Origin: Celeribacter ethanolicus
GTDB taxonomy: Bacteria; Pseudomonadota; Alphaproteobacteria; Rhodobacterales; Rhodobacteraceae
Length of the DNA stretch: 64,000 nt
Assembly (NCBI RefSeq): GCF_001550095.1
Contig: NZ_LRUC01000052.1
Coordinates: 124,001 to 188,000, forward strand
Direction of reading: 5' to 3'
In this document: positions 54,246-63,694 of the stretch, one piece after another
Numbering within the stretch: the stretch's first letter is position 1
Layout: each line of letters opens with the position of its first letter
Notes under the pieces: generated by a model
What the model saw: only the letters and a program-made list of their open reading frames with translations
Told to the model about the DNA's origin: nothing
The model's database searches: none
Position numbers and translations under genes: made by a program

Positions 54246-54502
54246 ACCGTCCCGATCAAGCCTCAGGCGCCCCCGACAGAAACGTGGGCGCCCCCGCGCA
54301 TCCAGAAATGCGCATATTTTACAGCCGCATATGTCTCAGCAGATATTTTCTCTGTCACATTGCGCAAAAAATTTGCTCTCGGGATTGTTCCTCTCTAAGA
54401 CTGTATGTGTCAATCTGTCGCACAGACCCCGAAAACGGGGCAGACAGGACGGCGCGGACGCACGTCCAGGGGGCAACCCCGAGGAGGAATAGGGAGGAAA
54501 GC

Positions 54503-56194
54503 ATGGCAGACGCCGCCATTCATGGCCACGGCCATGAGGACAGCCGCGGGTTCTTCACCCGCTGGTTCTTGTCGACAAATCATAAGGATATCGGGATTCT
54601 CTACCTGATCACGGCGGCCGTGGTCGGGTTCATTTCGGTGTGTTTCACCGTTTACATGCGGCTCGAGCTGATGGAGCCGGGGGTACAGTTCATGTGCCTC
54701 AACGAATCCGGTGAGGCCGCCGCACGGCTATTGTCCGGTTTCGGGGCGGAAGACTGCGCACCGAATGGTCATTTGTGGAACGTGATGATCACCTATCACG
54801 GTGTGCTGATGATGTTCTTCGTGGTCATTCCGGCCCTGTTCGGAGGCTTCGGCAATTACTTCATGCCGCTCCAGATCGGCGCGCCGGACATGGCCTTCCC
54901 GCGCCTCAACAACCTGTCCTACTGGCTCTATGTCTGCGGCGTGGCGCTCGGCATCGCGTCCCTGTTTGCCCCCGGCGGCAACAATCAGGCCGGTTCCGGC
55001 ATCGGCTGGGTGCTCTACCCGCCGCTTTCGACCTCGGAAGCGGGCTATTCCACCGATCTGGCGATCTTTGCGGTACACGTTTCCGGCGCTTCGTCGATCC
55101 TCGGTGCGATCAACATGATCACCACCATGCTGAACATGCGCGCCCCGGGGATGACCATGTTCAAGGTCCCGCTCTTCGCCTGGTCGATTTTCGTCACCTC
55201 CTGGCTGATCCTCCTAAGCCTGCCGGTTCTGGCGGGCGCGATCACCATGCTTTTGACCGACCGCAATTTCGGCACCTCCTTCTTCCAGCCCGCAGGCGGC
55301 GGTGACCCGATCCTCTACCAGCATATCCTCTGGTTCTTCGGGCATCCGGAGGTCTATATCGTGGTGCTGCCCGGTTTCGGCCTGATCTCCCACATCATCG
55401 CGACCTTCTCGAAAAAACCGGTCTTCGGCTATCTGCCGATGGTCTGGGCGCTGATCGCGATCGGGGTTCTGGGCTTCGTCGTCTGGGCGCACCACATGTA
55501 TACGGTCGGGCTGTCGCTCTCGCAGCAGACCTATTTCATGATGGCCACCATGGTCATTGCGGTGCCGACGGGGGTGAAAATCTTCTCCTGGATCGCGACC
55601 ATGTGGGGCGGGTCCATCGAGTTCAAGACGCCGATGCTATTTGCCTTCGGCTTCCTGATCCTCTTCACCATCGGCGGCGTGACTGGCGTCGTGCTGTCTC
55701 AGGCGGGGGTCGACCGGGCCTATCATGACACCTATTACGTGGTGGCGCATTTCCACTACACGATGTCGATGGGCGCGGCCTTCTGTATCTTTGCCGGGAT
55801 CTATTTCTACATCGGCAAGATGTCCGGTCGTCAATACCCGGAGCTTGCGGGCAAGATTCACTTCTGGCTGTTCTTCATCGGCGTGAACCTGACCTTCTTC
55901 CCGCAGCATTTCCTCGGCCGCCAAGGCATGCCGCGCCGCTATATCGACTATCCGGAGGCCTTTGCCTATTGGAACAAGATCTCGTCCTATGGTGCGCTTT
56001 TGTCCTTCGCCTCCTTCCTGTTGTTCATCGGCATCGTCGCCTACACGCTTCTGGCCGGGCGTCGTGTGACCGAAAACAACTATTGGAACGAATATGCCGA
56101 TACGCTGGAATGGACCCTGCCCTGCCCACCGCCGGAGCATACGTTCGAACAGCTCCCCAAGCGCGAAGACTGGGATCACCAGCATTCGCACTGA
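54503..56194 (+). CDS. ctaD: Cytochrome c oxidase subunit I (aa3 type)
   Basis: This is the catalytic subunit of the terminal oxidase, 563 residues with 12 helices. It opens [20 protein letters not shown], the hallmark of aa3-type subunit I. IFFTMWGG-type helix pairs, [17 protein letters not shown] (Cu_B His and the cross-linked Tyr) and [15 protein letters not shown] (haem ligands) are visible. The start at 54503 has AGGGAGGAA upstream. Subunits II and III are not in the window, so it is a detached subunit I gene, as is common in this group. Confidence 0.97.
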   Translation: MADAAIHGHGHEDSRGFFTRWFLSTNHKDIGILYLITAAVVGFISVCFTVYMRLELMEPGVQFMCLNESGEAAARLLSGFGAEDCAPNGHLWNVMITYHGVLMMFFVVIPALFGGFGNYFMPLQIGAPDMAFPRLNNLSYWLYVCGVALGIASLFAPGGNNQAGSGIGWVLYPPLSTSEAGYSTDLAIFAVHVSGASSILGAINMITTMLNMRAPGMTMFKVPLFAWSIFVTSWLILLSLPVLAGAITMLLTDRNFGTSFFQPAGGGDPILYQHILWFFGHPEVYIVVLPGFGLISHIIATFSKKPVFGYLPMVWALIAIGVLGFVVWAHHMYTVGLSLSQQTYFMMATMVIAVPTGVKIFSWIATMWGGSIEFKTPMLFAFGFLILFTIGGVTGVVLSQAGVDRAYHDTYYVVAHFHYTMSMGAAFCIFAGIYFYIGKMSGRQYPELAGKIHFWLFFIGVNLTFFPQHFLGRQGMPRRYIDYPEAFAYWNKISSYGALLSFASFLLFIGIVAYTLLAGRRVTENNYWNEYADTLEWTLPCPPPEHTFEQLPKREDWDHQHSH

Positions 56195-56212
56195 GCGGAC
56201 TACACCAACTCG

Positions 56213-56239
56213 AAAGGCCCCCCGACCGGGGGCCTTTTT
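56213..56239 (+). terminator. Rho-independent terminator after coxA
   Basis: AAAGGCCCCC / GGGGGCCTTTTT stem with a short loop, 19 bp after the coxA stop. Confidence 0.9.
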
Positions 56240-56358
56240 CATGTTGGCCTCAAGCCCACGTTAACCAGTTAAGACATAAGACACGCTCCGCCCTGTCACA
56301 GCCACGGTTTGTGCCCAATCCCGCGTTAGCCTGACAACAGGGATGAGCAGGAGCACCC

Positions 56359-56808
56359 ATGTTGACCTTTTTCTTCAAACCCAGAGACAGCGGCGAGATG
56401 CCCCGCGCGACGGAGATTTCCGACCGCTGGCACGTACCGCAATTCTCGAAGATCTTTGACGCCCGGGTGCGCGAGACCCGGGTGGCGATGCTGATCGCCT
56501 GCCCCGAGCCCCTGTTCGAAAATCATCCCCCCGACCCCGCCCGCATCGACGCACTGGCCGAAGAGATCGAGCGCATCGTGCGCGCGAAATGGACCAGTCG
56601 GGAAGCCGAACGGGTAACGCGATTCTTCGGCGCAGACGAAACCACAAGCTTCGTCGCGGTACTCGAACACACCGCCATAGGCGCCTATGCAGCCCCCGAG
56701 CAACGGGTCAAGGCCTATTACGAATTCGACGGAACCCGCATCGGCAATCTGGTGCCGCGCGGACGGGCGTTCGACGATACCTCCGCCGCTCAATGCGTCA
56801 CACTTTAA
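56359..56808 (+). CDS. Conserved-looking protein of unknown function
   Basis: This 149-residue protein has no recognised family. It contains an alpha/beta pattern with FSKIFDARVRETRVAMLIAC, then DALAEEIERIVRAKWTS and a C-terminal YYEFDGTRIGNLVPRG. It converges on, and overlaps by 4 bp, the decayed gene on the other strand. The composition is normal for the genome, so it is probably a real gene. The start ATG at 56359 follows AGGAGC. Confidence 0.6.
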   Translation: MLTFFFKPRDSGEMPRATEISDRWHVPQFSKIFDARVRETRVAMLIACPEPLFENHPPDPARIDALAEEIERIVRAKWTSREAERVTRFFGADETTSFVAVLEHTAIGAYAAPEQRVKAYYEFDGTRIGNLVPRGRAFDDTSAAQCVTL

Positions 56809-57596
56809 GGCAAACCCTGAAATACGTAATCCAGCACCGTCCTGCGCCCCGACCGCACGGCAGTTTTGCGCGAAGCGATGTTCTGCCCGTCGATGGTTCC
56901 GATCATCAGCCGATCGCAATCCGTGCCGAGCCGCCGGGCCAGTTCGTCCTCCTCACGCGGCGAGACATTGCGGCACAATCCGGGCTGATGCTGCGCCATG
57001 CGGGCGAACCGGGCACGGATCAGCGCAAGCGCGTCTTCCGGGAGTTCGAAAGGCAGAGATCGACTTGCGGGTCACGCGCCATCTCGCTCATATGCCCGGC
57101 ATAGAGGCTGGTGTCGATCCACCTCGCCCCCAGAGGCGCGCCGGTGCTTTGCCGCAGCCGCATCGCGCCCGGATGAAAGCCGCACCATTCCCCTGCCACC
57201 ACCTCCGCCAGCTCGTTCAGATCCGAGAAATCATGTGCAATCACCTCAACGAAAGGCCGTGTCACATCCTGTGCGTAAAACCGGATGCCGCCGATCAACC
57301 GACCCCGCCCGACGTGACAAGGCGATGCGCATAGTCGAAAGGGCGATCCCCGGCAGGGTGATATGATCGGAAAACAGCCGTGCGAAGGCCAAACCGTCGA
57401 TCCGCGCACATTGCTCCGCAATCCAGTCGGCCACACGCCCCTCGCCTTCGACACCATAAAGCCGTTCGGCCAGATCAAGGTCAGAGCTTAGGGAGGCCAG
57501 TCGGAAAGATCGTTCGGCATGGCGCCATGCTATCGCATCGCGTGCTTCAAAGACATGCACAAAGGTTTTACACTGATAAAAACGCACCCTCATCAC
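56805..57596 (-). pseudogene. Gene broken across three reading frames
   Basis: Three protein-like pieces occupy successive frames on the minus strand. The first is 57596 to about 57315 (DLDLAERLYGVEGEGRVADW, AEQCARIDGLAFARLFSDH). The second is about 57315 to 57055 (VGRGRLIGGIRFYAQDVTRP, FVEVIAHDFSDLNELAEVVA, GEWCGFHPGAMRLR). The third is about 57055 to 56805 (LPFELPEDALALIRARFARM, DCDRLMIGTIDGQNIASRKT). Reading them in series gives one protein of about 250 residues, so at least two frameshifts have broken it. The family is unknown. Sequence error is possible but two shifts make decay more likely. Confidence 0.6.
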
Positions 57597-57600
57597 GCAT

Positions 57601-58125
57601 ATGCCCTACCTCTGGACCCCGCCCCATGACACCGTTCCGACCGGCTCCCCCGAGACCGGCACGCCGCTCTGGCGGCTCGAACTCTGGCCCTATCGCAGTC
57701 TGAAGGGCAAAGGCTTTTCCGCCGCGATCTGGATCATGTTCGGCGGCGGTCTCATTCCCATCGTACCATTCATCGGCACCATGGCTTTCTGGGTGCTGCT
57801 GGGTTTCATGCTGATCGCCCTGACCGCGCTCTGGACAGCACTTCGGCGCTCGGACCGCGACCGGCTACACGAGGAAATGCTGATCTGGCCCGACCGCGTC
57901 ACCCTCACCCACTGGCCGGAAAAGGGCGCGCCGCTCACATGGGAGGCCAATCCCTATTGGGTCCGCCTCTCGCTCAATACCGAAGACGGCAAGGTCGAAA
58001 ATTACATTACACTCAAGGGCGCAGGGGACCATCGCGAGGTCGAACTCGGCGCCTTTCTCAGCCCCGAAGAGCGCAAGGTCCTGCATGGGAACCTCACGCG
58101 CGTGCTGGCACAGCTCAATCGCTGA
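57601..58125 (+). CDS. DUF2244 membrane protein
   Basis: This 174-residue protein of the DUF2244 family has two transmembrane helices (about 40-78: GFSAAIWIMFGGGLIPIVPF, then GTMAFWVLLGFMLIALTAL) followed by a cytoplasmic domain with the family string WPDRVTLTHW and a late VELGAFLSPEERKVLH. The role is unknown. It faces yqeY tail-to-tail with a shared hairpin between. Confidence 0.9.
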   Translation: MPYLWTPPHDTVPTGSPETGTPLWRLELWPYRSLKGKGFSAAIWIMFGGGLIPIVPFIGTMAFWVLLGFMLIALTALWTALRRSDRDRLHEEMLIWPDRVTLTHWPEKGAPLTWEANPYWVRLSLNTEDGKVENYITLKGAGDHREVELGAFLSPEERKVLHGNLTRVLAQLNR

Positions 58126-58148
58126 GGCTTTTCTGATGGCCCAAATAC

Positions 58149-58183
58149 TCAAAAGCCACCCGGATCAAAACGACCGGGCGGCT
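58149..58183 (-). terminator. Hairpin terminator between DUF2244 and yqeY
   Basis: AGCCACCCGG / CCGGGCGGCT pairs over about 10 bp with one mismatch. On the minus strand it is followed by CTTTTGAG, so it mainly serves yqeY; on the plus strand the tail is weak. Confidence 0.65.
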
Positions 58184-58211
58184 CTCAATTCATTCAATCC
58201 GAAAGGACAGC

Positions 58212-58670
58212 TCAGCTCAGCTGCGCCTTGATCAGCGCACCGACGGCACCGAAATCCATCTGACCGGTGTATTTCGCCTTGAGCGCGCCCATGACCTTGC
58301 CCATGTCACGGATGCTCTCGGCCCCGGTCTCATTGATCACCGCCTCGATTGCGGCCTTGACCTCAACCTCGGAGAGCTGACGCGGCAGGAATTCCTCGAT
58401 CACGGTGATCTCGGAGCGCTCCTTTTCGGCCAGTTCAAGACGCCCGCCCTCTTCAAAGGCCTTGGCGCTTTCCTGGCGCTGTTTCACCATTTTGCCGAGG
58501 ATGGCGAGAATATCGCTGTCGGTGACAGCCACATCGTCGCCCTCGCCGCGATTGGCGATCTCGCGGTCCTTGATGGCGGCGTTGATCAGGCGCAGCGTCG
58601 CGAGGCGCTCGCTGTCCTTTTCCTTCATCGCCGTTTTCAGTGCGGCGCTTAGCCGGCTTCGCATATCCAT
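58212..58670 (-). CDS. GatB/YqeY-domain protein
   Basis: This 152-residue protein related to the tail domain of GatB has LSAALKTAMKEKDSERLATL, LRLINAAIKDREI, then EFLPRQLSEVEVKAAIEAV and MGKVMGALKAKYTGQMDFGA. The start at 58670 (MDMRSRL) has GAGG upstream; a frame to 58694 also exists. It is divergent from carA, the usual neighbour in Rhodobacterales. Its cellular role is not established. Confidence 0.9.
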   Translation of the reverse strand: MDMRSRLSAALKTAMKEKDSERLATLRLINAAIKDREIANRGEGDDVAVTDSDILAILGKMVKQRQESAKAFEEGGRLELAEKERSEITVIEEFLPRQLSEVEVKAAIEAVINETGAESIRDMGKVMGALKAKYTGQMDFGAVGALIKAQLS

Positions 58671-58869
58671 ATGGGCCTCATCCCCTGATGACATCGCAAG
58701 TGGTCAACATAGCGAAAGCCCGACACATTCTCAACCACCGATGAGAGCGATAACATCCTGAAAACGCTGCGTCGCAGAAATGCCGGAAAAACCCGTCCGG
58801 CTGCGCTTGACGCCGGAGATGCCTTTCCTTAGGTTCCGGCCAATTTTGCCCATATAGGAGAGTCGTGTC

Positions 58870-60039
58870 ATGGCATCTGGTCAAACCACCGGAAAACCAA
58901 CCGCTTGTCTGGCCCTGGCCGACGGAACCATCTTCTATGGGAAGGGTTTCGGCGCGACGGGCACCACCACCGCCGAACTGTGCTTCAACACCGCGATGAC
59001 CGGTTATCAGGAAATCATGACCGATCCTTCCTATGCCGGGCAGGTCGTGACCTTCACCTTCCCGCACATCGGCAACGTCGGCGTGAACAGCGAAGACGAG
59101 GAGACCGCCGATCCGGTGGCCGCCGGCATGATCGTGAAATGGGACCCGACCGAGCCCTCTAACTGGCGTGCGCAGGACGAGCTTGGCCCCTGGCTTGCCA
59201 GGCACGGTCGCATCGGCATGGGCGGCATCGACACTCGTCGCCTGACCCGCGCGATCCGCCAACAAGGCGCGCCTCATGTCGCCATCGCCCATGATCCGGA
59301 CGGCAATTTCGACATCGAAGCGCTGGTCAAACAGGCGCGGGACTTCTCCGGTCTGGTCGGCCTCGACCTCGCCAAGGATGTGACCTGTGCGCAGTCCTAT
59401 AAATGGGATGAGATGCGCTGGTCCTGGCCGGATGGTTTCCCGAAACGCGAAGGTAAAGGCTTCAAAGTCGTCGCCGTCGATTTCGGCGCAAAACGCAACA
59501 TCCTGCGTTGTCTTGCCTCCGCAGGCTGCGATGTGACCGTGCTTCCCGCCACCGCCACTGCCGATGAGGTTCTGGCGCATACTCCGGACGGTGTATTCCT
59601 GTCGAACGGTCCGGGCGATCCGGCGGCGACAGGCACATATGCCGTGCCGATGATCAAGGGCGTGCTTGAGAAAGACTTGCCAGTTTTTGGGATTTGCCTT
59701 GGGCATCAGATGCTTGCGCTCGCTCTCGGCGCCAAGACCATCAAGATGAACCACGGCCACCACGGCGCCAACCACCCGGTGAAGGATCTCGACACCGGCA
59801 AGGTGGAAATCACCTCGATGAACCACGGCTTTACCGTCGACACCCAGACCCTGCCCGCCGGTGTCAAGGAAACCCATGTCTCGCTGTTCGACGGCTCGAA
59901 CTGCGGCATTGCGGTCGAGGGAAAACCGGTGTTCTCCGTGCAATACCACCCGGAGGCCTCCCCGGGCCCGATGGACAGCTACTACCTGTTCGAACGCTTC
60001 GCTACCGCCATGGCCGAGCGCGCAGGCGCTCCGGCCTGA
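58870..60039 (+). CDS. carA: Carbamoyl-phosphate synthase small chain
   Basis: This is the glutaminase subunit that feeds ammonia to CarB for arginine and pyrimidine synthesis. It has 389 residues. The N-terminal domain has TGYQEIMTDPSYAGQVVTFT; the class I amidotransferase domain has the Cys in FGICLGHQMLALALG (about 276) and the His/Glu in VQYHPEASPGP. It starts 175 bp from divergent yqeY. carB is not adjacent. Confidence 0.97.
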   Translation: MASGQTTGKPTACLALADGTIFYGKGFGATGTTTAELCFNTAMTGYQEIMTDPSYAGQVVTFTFPHIGNVGVNSEDEETADPVAAGMIVKWDPTEPSNWRAQDELGPWLARHGRIGMGGIDTRRLTRAIRQQGAPHVAIAHDPDGNFDIEALVKQARDFSGLVGLDLAKDVTCAQSYKWDEMRWSWPDGFPKREGKGFKVVAVDFGAKRNILRCLASAGCDVTVLPATATADEVLAHTPDGVFLSNGPGDPAATGTYAVPMIKGVLEKDLPVFGICLGHQMLALALGAKTIKMNHGHHGANHPVKDLDTGKVEITSMNHGFTVDTQTLPAGVKETHVSLFDGSNCGIAVEGKPVFSVQYHPEASPGPMDSYYLFERFATAMAERAGAPA

Positions 60040-60075
60040 GCGCGACAGAGCGCAGAACAGGGCACAAGAGGATGC

Positions 60076-60103
60076 AAAAGGCGGGGAGCTCCCCGCCTTT
60101 TTT
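60076..60103 (+). terminator. Rho-independent terminator after carA
   Basis: GGCGGGGAG / CTCCCCGCC is a perfect 9-bp palindromic stem preceded by AAAA and followed by TTTTTT, about 40 bp after the carA stop. Confidence 0.9.
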
Positions 60104-60142
60104 GTGACGCGAACGGTTGATTTACCCGTTTTAAAGACGTGG

Positions 60143-60158
60143 TTAACCCCTTGTTAAC
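60143..60158 (+). promoter_or_regulatory. CtrA-type box TTAA-N7-TTAAC
   Basis: The sequence TTAACCCCTTGTTAAC matches the full CtrA consensus (TTAA, seven bases, TTAAC). It lies 136 bp upstream of the glycosyltransferase start, suggesting control by the CtrA phosphorelay known from Rhodobacterales. Confidence 0.6.
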
Positions 60159-60216
60159 CCTCCGTGACGCAAGTTGCCCACAAGGGGCTGGGGATAAACC
60201 TGATCGGGGGCATTCC

Positions 60217-60278
60217 GGACAGTCCCGATTTCGGACGGTCCTGATTTCAGACAGCCCTGTTTTCAGACGGTCGTAACC
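60217..60278 (+). repeat. 16-bp tandem repeat, 3.9 copies
   Basis: The units are GGACAGTCCCGATTTC, GGACGGTCCTGATTTC, AGACAGCCCTGTTTTC and AGACGGTCGTAACC, each starting 16 bp after the last. The array sits between the CtrA-type box and the glycosyltransferase start. It could be a regulatory or leader element; it does not encode a supported protein. Confidence 0.75.
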
Positions 60279-60293
60279 GGGGTACGGCATCCG

Positions 60294-62795
60294 ATGTCCT
60301 TCGACAGGCATCCTCTCGTTCCGACCTTGACCCTGCACGCATCGCAGCGCTGCGATGCGGCCCCTGCCGCCACCTCCCCCCGACCGAACCGAAAACCGAT
60401 CGGGCAGGTTCTTGTCGACATGGGGGCACTCGCCGCCGAGGACCTGCTGCGCGCCACCGTGCTGCGCCAGCGCGAGGATGCGCGGATCGGCGACATCCTT
60501 CTGGCCCACGGCATGGTGAACGAAGCCACGCTGTATGAAGCGCTCGGACATCAGTATCACGCCGAGGTCGCCAATCTGATGCGTAGCCCCCCCGATGTGC
60601 GGCTGATCGACCGTCTGGGCGCCGATGTCTGCCTGCGCAAGGGCCTCCTGCCCTGGCGCCAGGCCGGGGGAACGGTGATCATCGCCTCCTGCCGCCCGGA
60701 AGAATTCGAAGGAATGCGCCCCCGGCTCACCGCAATCTTCGGACCGGTGCGCATGGCGGTTACCCCGGAAACCTCGCTGCACGAGGCACTGTTACGCTCG
60801 CGTCAGCGACGTCTGGCAAGCGCGGCGGAAACCCGCGTTGCCGCCCATGAGAGCTGCCGCGAAATGGATGTGCGCAAGCTCACCGGCGTACTCTCCTCGC
60901 TCGGTATGTTCGGCCTGCTGCTGTTTCTGCTGTCGCCGCTCATGGCCTCGATCCTGCTGACCGGCTGGGCGGTGCTGACCCTGCTGGTCGCCACCGGCCT
61001 GCGCCTTGCCGCCGCTTTCGCACAGGCCCGGACCGCGCGCTCCCGCAAATCCACCTTCGCCACACGCCGCGCCCGCAACGCCCTGCCCATTGTGTCGATC
61101 ATGGTGCCGCTGTTCAAGGAGCGCGAGATCGCCACACGACTGATCAAACGTGTATCCCGGCTGAATTATCCGCGTGAATTGCTCGACATCTGCCTGGTGG
61201 TCGAAGAGGATGACACGATCACACAAGACGCCATCGCCCATACCGACCTGCCGCGCTGGATGCGGCAGATCATCGTGCCGCGCGGCGGGGTCAAGACCAA
61301 GCCGCGGGCGCTGAATTTCGCCCTAGACTTCTGTCGTGGCTCGATCATCGGCATCTATGACGCCGAGGATGCCCCCGAACCCGACCAGATCCACAAGATC
61401 GTCGCTCATTTCGCCCAGACCGGGCCGGAAGTCGCCTGTCTGCAAGGGATTCTCGATTTCTACAACGCCCGCACCAACTGGCTGTCCCGCTGTTTCACCG
61501 TGGAATACGCAAGCTGGTTCCGGGTGATCCTGCCCGGTTACGAAAAACTTGGCCTGACCGTCCCCCTGGGCGGCACCACGCTGTTCTTCCGCCGCGAGGC
61601 GATTGAGGAACTGGGCGGTTGGGACGCCCATAACGTCACCGAAGACGCCGATCTCGGCATTCGTCTGGCCCGGCACGGCTACCGCACGGAACTCTTGCAC
61701 ACGGTGACCGAGGAGGAGGCGAACTGCCGTTTCTGGCCCTGGATCAAGCAGCGCTCGCGCTGGCTCAAAGGCTATGCCATGACCTACGCCGTCCATATGC
61801 GCAGCCCGCGCCGCCTCTGGTCCGATCTCGGTCCGTGGCGGTTCTTCGGAGTTCAGGCGCTGTTTCTCGGTACGCTGAGCCAGTTCGTCCTCGCGCCCTT
61901 CCTGTGGTCCTTCTGGATGTTCCCTCTGGGCCTGCCGCATCCGATGCGTGCGGTGCTGCCGCACGACCTTCTTGTCGGGTTGGGCGGGATTTTCCTCCTA
62001 TCGGAGGCGATCACCGTCGCCACCGGTATGGTCGCCACCTCGACACCCAAGCACAAATGGCTCTGGCCCTGGGTGCCGACTCTACATCTCTACTATCCGC
62101 TCGCCACGCTTGCGGCGCTCAAAGGGCTCTGGGAGATGATCACCAAACCCTATTACTGGGACAAGACCGCCCACGGGGTGCATGATCTCGGCTTTCATGA
62201 AGATCTGCCCGAGGAAGAACTCATGCCCGATCCTCCGCCATCGCACAGCCCGGATCGCCCCGCACCGTTGCTGCTGACCGGCACAAGCAGTGCCGCCGCC
62301 AAGACGTCACATCCTCCCATGAGCCGCCCCCTGATCCTCTATCCCACGGCCGCCTCCGTCGCCCTTGCCGAGGCCGCCGAGGCGCCGCGCGGCTTTGCCG
62401 AGCCCAGTACGGAATTCAGTGCCGGTTTCAGGGCCGGGTTCGCGGACAGCGCCCGGATCGAACAACAGGCCTTCGGAGCCCTGCCTGTGCCTGGCCGACG
62501 GCTCACATTCGGGCTCGACATGACGCACAAACCGGAAAGCCCGGCGCTCAGACGCGCCCTGAATGCGGCCGTCATCGCCTTTGAGCCGGAGCGCCTGCGT
62601 CCCACTCCCAAACCCAAACCCAAACCCGCCGCAGCCCCGCACGGCACCGAGGTCACACATCCCGCCGCCGTCAACGCCCCCGGCGCGCCCGACTGGGCCC
62701 ATATCGCCGCCTTCGCCGAGAGGCCCATCTTCATTGCGCGCGCCGAAAAGGGGAGCCTGATGCCAGCGCCCCGGTTAAGAGGGATGACGGTTTAA
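60294..62795 (+). CDS. Family 2 glycosyltransferase with MshEN-like N-terminus
   Basis: This 833-residue membrane glycosyltransferase probably makes an exopolysaccharide. Residues 35-100 contain two tandem motifs of the MshEN type (IGQVLVDMGALAAEDLL then IGDILLAHGMVNEATLYEAL), known in MshE and NfrB as c-di-GMP-binding units. Two helices lie at about 200-245; the GT2 domain (about 255-500) has YDAEDAPEPDQ, EDADLGIRLARHG (DxD and catalytic Asp) and QRSRWLKGY (QxxRW). Further helices follow at about 510-610, then a disordered Pro/Ala/Lys-rich tail. The ligand and product are inferred. Confidence 0.88.
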   Translation: MSFDRHPLVPTLTLHASQRCDAAPAATSPRPNRKPIGQVLVDMGALAAEDLLRATVLRQREDARIGDILLAHGMVNEATLYEALGHQYHAEVANLMRSPPDVRLIDRLGADVCLRKGLLPWRQAGGTVIIASCRPEEFEGMRPRLTAIFGPVRMAVTPETSLHEALLRSRQRRLASAAETRVAAHESCREMDVRKLTGVLSSLGMFGLLLFLLSPLMASILLTGWAVLTLLVATGLRLAAAFAQARTARSRKSTFATRRARNALPIVSIMVPLFKEREIATRLIKRVSRLNYPRELLDICLVVEEDDTITQDAIAHTDLPRWMRQIIVPRGGVKTKPRALNFALDFCRGSIIGIYDAEDAPEPDQIHKIVAHFAQTGPEVACLQGILDFYNARTNWLSRCFTVEYASWFRVILPGYEKLGLTVPLGGTTLFFRREAIEELGGWDAHNVTEDADLGIRLARHGYRTELLHTVTEEEANCRFWPWIKQRSRWLKGYAMTYAVHMRSPRRLWSDLGPWRFFGVQALFLGTLSQFVLAPFLWSFWMFPLGLPHPMRAVLPHDLLVGLGGIFLLSEAITVATGMVATSTPKHKWLWPWVPTLHLYYPLATLAALKGLWEMITKPYYWDKTAHGVHDLGFHEDLPEEELMPDPPPSHSPDRPAPLLLTGTSSAAAKTSHPPMSRPLILYPTAASVALAEAAEAPRGFAEPSTEFSAGFRAGFADSARIEQQAFGALPVPGRRLTFGLDMTHKPESPALRRALNAAVIAFEPERLRPTPKPKPKPAAAPHGTEVTHPAAVNAPGAPDWAHIAAFAERPIFIARAEKGSLMPAPRLRGMTV

Positions 62796-62919
62796 AGTGG
62801 CTCGCCAAGCCATTGGGACACCGCTTTTGCAGGACCTCAGGACAAGATACGGGCGCTGCACGCGCCTTACCTGTATCCAGTGCCTTCATCCGGTGCCGAA
62901 AGCTTAAAGGCGTGACGCT

Positions 62920-63564
62920 TTAGCGTTCCTTGTCCGCGTCGATTTTCAGACGGGTGATAAAGGCCTTGGAAATGTGATCCGACAATGCCTTGTGCGCCGC
63001 CTCGCCGTCGCCCGCCTCTATCGCGGACACGATCAGGTCGTGCTCCTTGATCGCTTCCTCGCCACGACCCTCGGCCGCCAGAGACGTGCTTGCCAGAAGC
63101 GCCATGGAGCGGTGCACCAAGTCGAGCTGCTGCACGAGATACTTGTTGTGCGAGGCCAGATGGATCTGTTTGTGAAAGCGGCGGTTGGCACGGGACATAT
63201 CGTCCGGGTGACCGATCAGGGCCCGGTCGTCCTCGACCATATCGCGCAGCACACGGACCTCCTCGGGGGTCGCATGCCGGGCAGCGAGACGCGCGGCCAG
63301 CCCTTCGAGTTCGGTACGAACGACGTAGAGATCGGCCATCTGATTGTGATCGAGCGAGGCCACAATGAGTGAGCGCCCGTCGCGGCTCAGCATCGACTGG
63401 GTCTCCAACCGCTGCAAGGCCTCACGCACCGGGGTGCGCGACACACCGAAGCGCTCCGCCAGCTCGCTTTCCACAAGCCGGTCGCCCGGGCGGTAAATCC
63501 CGGTGTCGATCGCCTCGAGGATCATCTCATAAGCGTCTTTCTGGCTGGCACGCTGGTCTTTCAT
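62920..63564 (-). CDS. GntR-family regulator, FCD domain
   Basis: This 214-residue regulator has a winged-helix N-terminus (RPGDRLVESELAERFGVSRT, PVREALQRLE) and a helical FCD domain with ANRRFHKQIHLASHNKYLVQ and IKEHDLIVSAIEAGD, which carries metal-type His residues. The minus-strand start lies 130 bp from the divergent HAD gene. The target is unknown; no catabolic genes are visible in the remaining sequence. Confidence 0.93.
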   Translation of the reverse strand: MKDQRASQKDAYEMILEAIDTGIYRPGDRLVESELAERFGVSRTPVREALQRLETQSMLSRDGRSLIVASLDHNQMADLYVVRTELEGLAARLAARHATPEEVRVLRDMVEDDRALIGHPDDMSRANRRFHKQIHLASHNKYLVQQLDLVHRSMALLASTSLAAEGRGEEAIKEHDLIVSAIEAGDGEAAHKALSDHISKAFITRLKIDADKER

Positions 63565-63694
63565 CGGACGTCACTTTTCTCAATCGGGATCAGGACCTGA
63601 CCATAGCCAGCCCCGCCCCCCGCGATCAAGCGCTAACATCCCCTCCGCCAGCCATCTGCTTGCATGTGCCGCAGGCTGCGCCTAACAGGGAGGC

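Noticed and set aside
54569-54578. A third TTGTCGACAA
   Set aside because: It lies inside the conserved coxA coding segment encoding STNHKD and is fixed by protein sequence, so not a GntR site.
56261-56276. Possible CtrA box GTTAACCAGTTAAG
   Set aside because: The two TTAA halves are separated by 4 bases, not 7.
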